Part shown: positions 1 through 9,142 of the stretch, piece after piece
Position numbering within the stretch: position 1 is the first letter of the stretch
How the letters are laid out: every line of letters begins with the position of its first letter
DNA from: Cryoendolithus antarcticus
Lineage: Eukaryota; Ascomycota; Dothideomycetes; Cladosporiales; Cladosporiaceae
NCBI GenBank assembly: GCA_002077065.1
Contig: NAJO01000012.1
Coordinates: 496,001 to 560,000 of the forward strand
DNA length: 64,000 nucleotides
Direction of reading: 5' to 3'
Made by a program: the position numbers and the translations under genes
Notes under the pieces: model-generated
Told to the model about the DNA's origin: nothing
Databases searched by the model: none
The model's input: only the letters and a program-made list of their open reading frames with translations

Positions 1-1727
1 TGCGCTTGTGCCGTCTATTGACGCGGGTGGTGAGTTGAGATTCGAGGTCGCCGGCGTGGAAAACTCTGAGTGCACACTCGAGCGCGACGAAGTCACGGAG
101 TCTTTCTCTTTGTCCGTGCCATTTGGTCCGGAGATAGTGGAATCTGTCCGACTTATGGCTGGTCGCACCTCAGCGTCAGTTCCTCGAGCTTTGAGCGTAC
201 GATAAAGCGCTTCGAGATCTTCACTTTTACTATCCGCAAGGACCTGCCAGACCACCCCTCTTATCGCTGCTGGTATGCCGTTTGCGATGGCTTGCGAAAG
301 TTCGGCGCCGCTTGTTCGTGCGACTGCTGCAGGTCCTTCATTCACCACAGATTGCCACAGGTCCCAATTGACAGGTATCGGGTCTACAGCTGGGCCAGCT
401 GACACTCCAGATGCCGTTCCAGGAGGCAGATCCGGGTTCAGCGCAGGAGACTTGAGACTAGGCGAAGCCGCCACTACCTGCGGCGGACTTGATGAGTTCT
501 CTGCCAAGCTCACCTTTCGCGACGTATCCCCATCCTCGTGCTGCCATATCACACCACCGTGACTCTGCTCCTCTTGCCTCCTCAGCGTCTTGAACCGGTC
601 TTGTAACGTGGGCTTCCCAGCGCTCCCACCTTCCTCGCCGTCCGCAATCGCAGACAATGGAGTCGCACCGTCTATGCCCGGTACAAGTGTTGCCGAGCTC
701 CCAGTGTTCCGCCTCTCAAGACCGAATTTGCTTTCTTGCCGTGGTGCAGGTGGTGACCGTGCCTTCCGTATACTGCCCATCCTCCCCAGCAGCGCTCCGA
801 ATCCGCTAGATGCTTTGCGTGCCAAATTACCAGGCTGTGGGGGAGGTGACATCTGCCCTGGTAGTGCAGGTGGCGCAGAGGCGTTGACTGATCGCTCTGG
901 AGCGGAGGGCGGAGGAGGGAAGTTTAGCGGAGGAAGATCACCTGACAATCCCGGTGACGAGCTCGTAGCATCAGGCTCTCGAACGGCTACTGGAAACCTG
1001 CCTGGCGATATGCTGCGGTGGCGGCCGTGGAGTGGAGGGGACATCAGGCCGGAAATTGGCCTAGGACCTCGAGTCTTGGGGAGTGTGATCTCTGACGGGA
1101 GATCTGGTTCAGTGGCTGGCACGCCGTTCGTGTGCGCATGTCCATTCACCTCCGATGAGCTGTCGTGCGCCTTACTATCTTCCGCCCCATTGATGCCCAG
1201 CCCAAGAGGTGCCTCACTTGGCAGACCATGCCTCGAAGCAGATGCCTTCGGTGTGTCGACTGCATCTTCGAATGTATCCTGAATCGATCTCGTCAGTACC
1301 GCTTCCTCCCCGATCATTTGTGATACCAGCTCACCGACGTCTCTCCTGGCGTCACCACGCCACCATCCCCCTCCGCCCTCGCCTCCCCCCCCTCACCCGC
1401 CATACTGATCGTAATCCCCGGAGTATCGCTCTTCCTCCCCTTCAACTTCCCCCGACTCCCCGCAGGCCTCACACTTTTCCTTCGATCTGGAATACCAGGA
1501 GCTCTATTACTTCCGAGTGTGGCGCTGTCAGGTATAGGCGGCGGGGTCAAGCCGTATGCATTCGCTTTATGAGACGAATCCCCATTCACCAACGTAGCGA
1601 TCGTGTGAGATCGTGCTGAGGCTTCTAGATCATTTACAGAAGCCGTTGAAGCACCGCTGAAGGTTGATGTCGTGCCCGATAGTACTGGCTCCGGTTGTTG
1701 CGCAGGGTCATGCAGATCGGCGGACAT
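1..1727 (-). CDS. TBC-domain Rab GTPase-activating protein, Gyp5-like (5' part only)
   Basis: The gene reads leftwards from an ATG at 1727 and runs off the window edge. Exons are 1335-1727 and <1-1278. The 56-nt intron between them has GTGAGC, a CTGAC branch site and a TCAG acceptor, and joins in phase 0. About 557 residues are visible. Most are Ser/Pro-rich and disordered. Near residue 353 there is LQDRFKTLRRQEE, and from about residue 430 NWDLWQSVVNE followed by GIPAAIRGVVWQVL. The last two match the opening of a TBC domain, where a conserved W and a G-I-P-x-x-x-R-G-x-x-W block precede the catalytic arginine and glutamine fingers; those fingers lie beyond the window. Gyp5/EVI5-type GAPs stimulate GTP hydrolysis on Rab proteins in exocytic traffic. 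The family call rests on the domain opening and the long low-complexity N terminus. Another TBC subfamily is possible. Confidence 0.8.
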
Positions 1728-2805
1728 GTTCGCGAATGGGGCATTACGAGGTCATGAATTACATGGATTACATTGCTATGGGATGAAAGATTTGATAGGG
1801 ATCACTGTTCACTGCTATGGGAGGGCTAAGCACTGCTGCGGTGGGGACGAGGTCAGCGCCACTCCTTGGTATCTGAGATATGCCGTCGTGAATGGCGTTG
1901 CTGAGTCCAATGTTGATGCTGCAGGGGTGAGTGGAGGTTGAACTCTATCTGCGATGTGGAGTTGCGGAATGGCCACTCCGTTGCACCAGACCATTCGTTT
2001 GACCTCATGCGACGATGATCATCATTCACAGTGGTGACTGAAGCTCGCCGTCTTCTATTCGGTTCAGTGCAATGCGAGAACATCGTTGTCAACATCTTGA
2101 AACATGTACGCCATCCGCTACGCCCAGATTAGAAGCGGAGGACCCGAGTGCGGCTGGCTGCAGGGAACCACCACTACCGAGTGAGGCTTGGAAGGTCCCC
2201 AGATCGCAGAATTCGCTCCGGTTGCGCTCTCCCACGACCGTTCTCGATCAGAACATGTCCTGAAAATTGCTGAAAGGCAGATTTTAGGTGCCCACGAGCG
2301 CCTGTCTGGGTTTATCAAAGTCTACACCATACTCGAGTACATCGTCATGGTGATGTTCCTGCGAAGAGGCCATCGAGTGGCATATGCTGGACGAGGCTTG
2401 TATATGAAAGCCAATACTGTCTCTATGGCGTTCATACGGCCACATACGCTGCACAGCGCAGTCACTAGTGGCATGAGCCAGCTGCTGAACTACAGAGAGA
2501 GGAGAACATAAGTTCGCAAGCACAGTGCCTGAGGAGGTTCTAATCAATGCCATACCACTTTCGCAAACAGATAAACAACCCAGTCATCACACCTCATTGC
2601 AACATCCTTTCTGATCTCAACGACCCTTCGTCATGAGGAGAGTATCGTAGTCATCAGTGCTTGTGCTGCGCTCTCGCCCTGTCCCTCTGTGCATCGCGCT
2701 CGTGGTTCTGGGCATCCCTAAGCCGATGCTGCGCCTGATTGCGGTCCCTGTAAGATGTCAGCGCGTTGCATGGGGAGGAGTGTTGTATGATAGACGCACG
2801 TCAGC
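1728..2805. other. Intergenic, no gene seen
   Basis: This is the upstream region of the TBC gene and the downstream side of the broken GIY-YIG gene. Open frames here, such as one at 2188-2511, have no recognisable motif and no coding-like composition. Confidence 0.5.
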
Positions 2806-3849
2806 CTACTGGCCCGCAACACGCTTCTTGTGCATCTTCCCGTTGCAGTGCACATTCCAATTGCCCGTGAGGTCCGTCGTGTACCTGCAAGGCCTGCATG
2901 CGTACTTCCCATTCAATCCCTGGACCATCTTCAAGTGCGGTCCTCCACGCATGTGTTCGTCAAGCCTACTCTGGTGCGTGCACGAAACGTCGCAGATGTT
3001 GCAATAGAAGACGCGGTTTGCTCTGTCGCGCAGTTGCTTGGCCCGGTATTTGTCTGCATTGCGTTTCTTGGTACCAGCGGTCACAGGCTGATGTTTGGTG
3101 CCCGGCTTCTTTCCTACAGCGACTCGAGCAGCATCACGCGCGTCCGCTGTGCGCTTCCTGTTTTTTTCGGCCGCGGCTTGCGCTTCAGCCGCCAATCCCT
3201 CCGGACTCAGCGCAGAGTCCCCTCTGACACTCTCATCGATGGGGCTGTGACCGCCGAGACCGCCCCATTCGAAGGACTCACGAGGCCAGGGACATGCTGT
3301 ATTCATGCCGTAATTCTTGTCGCGCTTTAGCATTGATCAGTAGATAGCACTCATAGCTGCCTCAATTGCCATGAGTACCGCACGAGCTTGCGGCATTATG
3401 CCTTCTGGAGGGATCTTGCACTGTGCAAGCAGCGTTGTATGCGTGATCTTGTAGCCTTTCTCGAGTGCAGGCTTCATGTATTGGGGCAACTTGTTGCCTT
3501 TCCTGTACTCCGTGATGCGTAATGCCATTCCAGAATACTTCTCTGTCGCAGAGCCGATGTAGATCAGAGGTTCCTCGCCTTCCATTTCAAGTATATGTAG
3601 GTACACAGCCCAGACTTTGGCCTTCACGTATGATGGCAGAGAATTCAAGAATAATAGCGGTGGCGGCTGGCTCGAGACTTCGAGTCCCTCAGCGAAGGCA
3701 ACGTCCATTCGGTCCATCTAAGACTCGAGAACGTCTGCCGACTGGATGACTTTTGCGAAGATTGGATTGAATCTGCGATCAGGCACGCTCAGGAGCTCGA
3801 CGACACAATCGCGGACGATGTGCTTGAAGGGCTTCGATGAGTCTGCCAT
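2806..3849 (-). pseudogene. GIY-YIG-type domain plus two C2H2-like zinc fingers, interrupted by two in-frame stops
   Basis: One reading frame runs from an ATG at 3849 to a stop at 2806 and keeps protein-like content throughout, but it is cut by TAG at 3718-3720 and TGA at 3337-3339. The middle part has VWAVYLHI followed by LIYIGSATEKYSG, then an arginine, LPQYMKPALEKGY and an ARAVLMAIEAA helix. This is the arrangement of fungal GIY-YIG-like proteins. Beyond the TGA the same frame continues through KNYGM into two fingers: YCNICDVSC...H...H and ACRPCRY...H...H, followed by basic residues. Fungal relatives join GIY-YIG, the KNYGM segment and the fingers in one chain, so the pieces belong together. 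No intron of normal size removes either stop. Both stops are one C-to-T (or G-to-A) step from a sense codon, consistent with decay. Readthrough is a less likely alternative. The biochemical role of this family is not known to me. Confidence 0.7.
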
Positions 3850-4938
3850 CGCGTTGGCTGTTGCTGTAGAGAGTGTGCCAGTCGCTAGAATGCAGAGGAA
3901 GGGTGTCAAGTTGAGCAAAGTTGTGGTCCATGTCCACTCCAGGCACCACAGCGGGGCGACACACGATCGCGTCGCGTGTCTTACGTGTCTACTCACCACC
4001 AGTGTTGGGCGGTCCATCGTTTAGCCAGAGCTCTCTAGTCTGCGGCTCGCTGTCACAGCTCCCTGCTCATCGGTCTCGATCAAGAGACAAGGCTGGACTA
4101 GTCGAGCGTGCGAACGCGCGACCTCGCTGCTGGATGTTCTTCGAGAGGTGTGCAATAACCGTAAATGATCTCGGACAATGCATTCTCTTCGAGGCCCATC
4201 AGTTGTCAGTTCTTCCGGCTCTCAGTGAGTCCCTACCCGTCTACAAATGTAATTCGGCGTCTGCAGCGACATCTCAGCCTTGTCCAACATCGTTGGTCGA
4301 TCAAGCTTTCGCCGTCCCTGCCAGGCTGTTCTCAAGCTTCAACAGCATGAAGCATTGCCCAGACCGCATCTTTGTTCCACGCGCTGATGCGATAGCCGAT
4401 CAATTACTTTGTCGAGCGTTCTGGACCCGCTGCTACTTCCACCAGCCTTGTCTGGGTCTTTCCAGCTATGTCCAATCTCTTTGCTGCATTTCCGCCTCAA
4501 TAGACAGCTACTGTCACATTCTCAACAGTGGTAGAAGAACGTCGTTGTGATGCAACATCGTAAAGCATGACGATAACGACTGCAGCTCGTGTCCATAGCC
4601 ACGTGACATGTCTTGGCGTGGTCTCGCCCCTGTTCACGACCCCACTAACCCCTCAGCTCGATGCACGTCTCGGGCCCAGTCCACTACCAGTCTTCAACTA
4701 CCTACTGCAGTAGCTGAACCTCGATTGCATGTCATGCCGCAGTAGCTGCTTGTCACGACGCGTTCAGCATCCGAGGTTGGTGTCGAGGAGACGTTCCATA
4801 TAACGGTAGCTCTACATCTTTTACGTCTCCTCTCCTGTCTTCATCTCGACCCTGCTCCGTCTCTTGCTTTTTCATTCGGCTCGCCCTTTGATTACACCTC
4901 CAGACTTGACTCGGTATCCTACAGCGACCACCGCAATA
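3850..4938. other. Divergent intergenic region with the alcohol dehydrogenase promoter
   Basis: This lies between the leftward broken gene and the rightward alcohol dehydrogenase. It contains CACGTGAC near 4600, a TATA-like CATATAAC at 4797-4804 and a CT-rich leader from about 4810 to 4870. I see no gene in it. Confidence 0.5.
4797..4804 (+). promoter_or_regulatory. TATA-like box of the first alcohol dehydrogenase
   Basis: CATATAAC lies about 135 bp before the ATG and is followed by a pyrimidine-rich stretch typical of fungal transcription starts. It is assigned by position only. Confidence 0.4.
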
Positions 4939-6116
4939 ATGGGCGATCTCCCAAAGAAGTACAAGGGTGCGATCTACGATGAGCCCGGCAAGATCTCGAC
5001 GAAGGTAGTCGAGCTTGACATGCCCGAACCTGGCCCTGGAGATGTCCTGATCAATCTGTAAGAGTCTACTGAGTCCCCCATACCGACTCTTCAGCTGATA
5101 GCCTCCCGGCTCCCACTCCGGCGTTTGTCACAGTGACCTCGGCGTCATGACCAACAGCTGGAAGGGCCTCCCAGCCCCTACCCAAACAGGCCAAGTCGGA
5201 GGCCACGAGGGCGTCGGCAAGATTGTCAAGATGGGCCCAGGGACAGAGCACTCCGCTGTCAAGGTCGGCGACCGCGTAGGCGTGAAGTGGATCTCAGCTA
5301 TCTGCGACAGCTGTCCCGCCTGCCTGAGTGGGCATGACGGCGTGTGCTTCAACCAGAAAGTGTCAGGTTACTACACTCCTGGCACGTTCCAGCAGTACGT
5401 GACTGGGCCTGCGAGCTATGTAACGCCTATCCCAGAGAGCTTGGACAGCGCTGCTGCTGCACCCATGCTGTGTGCTGGTGTCACCGTGTACAGTGCGTTG
5501 AGGAAGTCGAATGCTAAGAGTGGAGACTGGGTTGTGCTGCTTGGTGCAGGCGGAGGCGTATGTATGGTCTGGCCGTTCTCATTCTCATCAGCATGTTGAC
5601 GATCTTTAGCTCGGCCATCTTGCCGTCCAGATCGCCTCACGTGGTATGGGCATGAGAGTCATCGGTATCGACCAAGGCAACAAGGAAGACCTAGTCAAAG
5701 ATTGCGGAGCTGAAGTGTTCATCGACCACACCAAGGGGAATGCTGAGGAAGAGGTGAAGAAAGCCACCGGTGGCCTCGGCGCACAAGCAGTCCTCGTCCT
5801 GACCGCTGCCAACGGCGCGTACGCCTCAGGTATGGGCTTACTGAAGTTTGGCGGAACACTGGTCTGTGTCGGTCTGCCCGAGGGAGACCTCCAGCCTATC
5901 GCTACTGCGTACCCACAGTTCCTCGTTGCGAAAGCTCAGAAGATTGTCGGTGTCGCTGTAGGTGATCGTAGGGAGGCTATCGAGACGTTGGATCTTGCCG
6001 CGAGGGGGCTTGTGAAGACGCACTTCGAGACGATCAAATTGGACCAACTGACAGAAACGTTCGAGAAGATGCACAGGGCTGAGCTGAAAGGAAGGGTAGT
6101 GTTGGACTTGAGCTAG
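4939..6116 (+). CDS. Zinc-dependent alcohol dehydrogenase, ADH1-like
   Basis: The product is predicted to interconvert primary alcohols and aldehydes with NAD(H) in the cytosol. The homology-supported exons are 4939-5057, 5110-5557 and 5610-6116, giving 357 residues. Catalytic-zinc ligands are seen at Cys46 (SGVCHSD) and His72-Glu73 (GGHEG). The structural-zinc cysteines are 105, 108, 111 and 119. The cofactor fold carries GAGGGLG near residues 185-191, formed across intron 2. Length and motif spacing fit yeast-type ADH. The oddity is intron 1. Its donor GTAAGA and branch CTGAT are normal, but the only junction that keeps SHSGVCHSD in frame ends in CGG at 5109, not AG. Both nearby AG sites give a stop or a frameshift. 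The gene is therefore either spliced through a rare GT-GG intron or functionally damaged. A second dehydrogenase gene follows on the same strand. Confidence 0.85.
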
Positions 6117-7053
6117 ATGTATAGTCAATATATAAGCTATGTCTTGTGTCATGAGAGCACATTGATGGTCATGTCAGATTTGCGAGCATTTTAGTTCTCG
6201 CCTATGACTTGCTTCGCCTCACATTTTCCTTGCGTTGAGACACTCCGCGGTACCCTAGCGACATATTGGTGCCCACTGGTACAGCTTGTATGAGAAGGGC
6301 CATGTGCCCTCCAATCTGTATCGCAAAGCCGCGATTGGACTCTTGCACGTGATGTGGTCTATCTTCACCGATCGAACGATGTCGCTACACCTGCCGTCGT
6401 ATGTCCGCTCGAATGAGCATGAAGTTGCCGAGATCGAGGCCGCGGACGTTTCGTACGACTGACAAGGAGGCTGATTGACGCGCTCTTCGCCACCGCGCCG
6501 CAGGCACGCCGGCCAAGATCTCCACTGACACGGCGGACCGAATGCCAATGGAAGTCTGCTTTGATATTAGATCTCCAAAGACCAAAGCAATCTCCTGCTG
6601 TTACTGTTTCTTCGATCGCTTCGAGCGCAGCTGGCTCCGCTTGACGACCCCGCGATAACATGCCCCGCGGTGCTACATGTATTGGAGGCGATCCCGACTG
6701 CGCTACAAACGATGAAGTACATCAGCGCCGGAGACTCTACACTCCATTGGCTTCGACCACAGATAGAGTTGCCGCAGAGCAGCCCGCTGCAGAGTCGCAG
6801 TGACACATTTTTCCGGCAGCTCGTGGTAAACTCCGCGCAGCGTGCACATCAATGTTGGCGTTGTTCGCCTGCATACTGACGGCTTATGACCTCACTACAG
6901 ACATCAAAGATTTCTCCCCAGCGTGCATCAGGCAGGAGTTCTTTTCTTTGATCCTTTCCACACTCATAACTTGTTCCACCCAATCTCAATCTCCACCACC
7001 CAATTCTATATACACTTCCTCTCACTCATCCATCACTTCGACATACCGCAGCC
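6117..7053. other. Intergenic between the two alcohol dehydrogenases
   Basis: I see no convincing gene. The right end holds a TATATAC box and a CT-rich leader for the second dehydrogenase. Confidence 0.5.
7007..7013 (+). promoter_or_regulatory. TATA-like box of the second alcohol dehydrogenase
   Basis: TATATAC sits 41-47 bp before the ATG at 7054, followed by a CT-rich leader ending in GCAGCCATGG, a good eukaryotic start context. Confidence 0.4.
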
Positions 7054-8307
7054 ATGGGATACCCCGAGACAGCAGAGGGTTTCATGATCGAGGACCAGAA
7101 GAAGTGGTCTGAGTTTAAGAAGCAAGAGGTGAGCAGATCCGAGGGATTGAGAGTAACATAGGATCGATCTGACACAGAGACCAGTTTAAGCTTAAGCCAT
7201 TCGAGGATCGTGACATCGACATTGCCATTGATGCATGCGGCGTTTGCGGCTCTGATGTGCACACGATCACGGGTGAGCACCTCCTTCCCTAAGTAGAGTA
7301 AGACCAGACGCTGATAGGCAATAGGCGGCTGGGGAGATTGCCCACTACCCATCTGTGTCGGCCACGAGGTAGTCGGAAAGGCGATCAAGGTCGGCAAAGA
7401 TGTAAAGACCATCAAGGTCGGAGACCGGGTGGGTGTTGGAGCTCAGATCCAAGCAGACTTGGACTGCGACAACTGCAAGGCCGATCAGGAGAATTACTGC
7501 CCGAACTCGGTCGATACCTACGGCGCCCCATACAAGGATGGTACAATCGCACAGGGTGGATACTCCTCGCATATGCGTGCGCACGAGTACTTCACTTTCA
7601 AGATCCCGGACAACATCGAGACTGCGATCGCAGCACCAATGCTGTGTGCTGGTCTTACGGTCTACAGCCCGCTCGTGCGCCTCGGCGCAGGTCCAGGTAA
7701 GAAGGTCGCCATCGTCGGCATGGGTGGTCTCGGCCACTTCGCCGTGCTGTGGGCCGTCGCTCTCGGCGCTGAGGTCTACGTGCTCTCGCACAGCCCAGGC
7801 AAGAAGGAGGACGCACTGAAGATGGGCGCCAAGGAGTTCATCGTGACTAGCGATAAGGACTGGTTCAAGCCGTATGCCTTCCGCTTCGACTTCATCATCA
7901 ATGCTGCCGACGCCACCGACAAGTTTAATTTGCCCGACTACTTCTCCACGATCAAGGTTATGGGCAAATTCCACAACGTCGGTCTCGGCGACAAACCGCT
8001 GCCTACGCTCATGGCGCAGGACTTTGCTCCCAATGGGTGCTACATCGGTGCTTCGCACATAGGGAACAGGCCTGAGATGATCGCCATGTTTGAGCTGTGA
8101 GTTCAAGCCTTCTCGACGGGTCAAGCAGTCAGTCAATGCTAACATGTTCGTAGTGCATCAAAGCAGAACATCAAGTCCTGGATCGAGGAGATCCCCATCT
8201 CCGAGGCCGGGTGCAAGGAGGTCGTTGAGCGCGTGCAAGGCAACAAGAACGTGCGGTACAGGCTGGTGCTCACGGACTTCGACAAGGCATTCGGCAAGCG
8301 CTCGTAG
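7054..8307 (+). CDS. NADP-dependent cinnamyl-alcohol-type dehydrogenase, ADH6/7-like
   Basis: The product is a predicted medium-chain alcohol dehydrogenase reducing aromatic or branched aldehydes, most likely with NADPH. Exons are 7054-7128, 7185-7272, 7325-8096 and 8154-8307 (362 residues). All three introns are 52-57 nt, GT-AG, and preserve frame. Catalytic-zinc residues are visible as Cys46 in CGVCGSD and His68-Glu69 in GHEVVG. GMGGLGH marks the nucleotide-binding fold. The structural-zinc loop reads ADLDCDNCKADQENYC, which has three cysteines. The position of the first cysteine of yeast ADH6 holds aspartate here, so zinc binding in that lobe may be altered. The C terminus SWIEEIPISEAG...RYRLVLTDFDKAFG matches the CAD/ADH6 group. 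The pairing with the ADH1-like gene is adjacency, not a recent duplication, since the two proteins belong to different subfamilies. Confidence 0.92.
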
Positions 8308-9142
8308 ATCAAATCGAGATTCCTCGATATACTGCCGGGTGAGATTGAGGCGTACATAGCGCCTGTCAGACACCTTTCGAAGCTTTAGACATCGTCCTCC
8401 CGGTTGCAAGTATGGCAGGACCTAAGAATGCTACTTGTGTAATGACTTCCAGGCCTGTACTGACGAGGCTGACAAATCGTCTTGTCGCGTTTCACCTGAT
8501 CTGCACTGGCCACAGGACTTCCAAGATCGCTTCCAGGAGTCCAAGTCCAAACACTCTTTCTGAAACATGCCATCTGCGCTGCTTCAAATCATCGTCTCGA
8601 GCGCCTACTCTACTGCATGCCCACTACTCGTGTCCCTGACTGGCCCTTCCATTCCAGGGCGCGCGCCGCCTGCCCCGCTCTCGACCGACCAATTTATGGC
8701 ACAGTGCAATCACCTGTCACATCCAGTCAGGCGGTATCACCCGCATTGTAGACAACCAATGTAAACGCGATGGTAGCGACACGATCCGCCAGATCGTGCT
8801 TGCCGCAGCGACTGAGGCCGGTCCTCCTGAAGTATGCAGGTGGCTACGATGCCCGGGAGTCCTAGCCGGCATGACACGCCCAGCGACCGACACGGCTTGA
8901 GGCGTGTTTCGACGACGTCTGGCTAAAGTTCGCCGGTGATGGCCTTGGAATGTCGCCATGCGCATCCGAGGATCGATGCACGTTTGAGGTATTCTAGTTT
9001 CTATCTGACTGTCTTCTTTGCTGCGTTCATGTCTTGCGTGTATTTCTCGACTTGCGGGATGAAGACTTGACGTGCAATAGAGCCTTGACACATCGGAGCT
9101 TTTGCGATTTCACTGTCTAACCGAGCGAGCGAGCAAGCAATT
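8308..9142. other. Intergenic, no gene seen
   Basis: This is the 3' flank of the dehydrogenase and the 5' flank of the next gene. It ends in a short run of GAGC units just before the ATG at 9143. Open frames are short and lack motifs. Confidence 0.5.

Noticed and set aside
590..1282. A 230-codon plus-strand frame
   Set aside because: It is antisense to the TBC gene, whose minus-strand frame has a matching intron and a recognisable domain start.
3337..3342. Programmed readthrough at the TGA
   Set aside because: The stop is followed by TCA, not the CTA context known to favour readthrough, and a second stop exists in the same gene.
3684..3720. A 35-nt intron to remove the TAG at 3718
   Set aside because: Too short, with no branch site; it would also delete residues that continue the family-like sequence.
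5058..5101. A normal GT-AG intron ending at 5094 or 5101 in the first alcohol dehydrogenase
   Set aside because: The first gives an in-frame TGA, the second shifts the frame before the catalytic cysteine.
4939..8307. The two alcohol dehydrogenases as a recent tandem duplication or a metabolic cluster
   Set aside because: They belong to different ADH subfamilies with different intron positions, and no pathway genes lie next to them.
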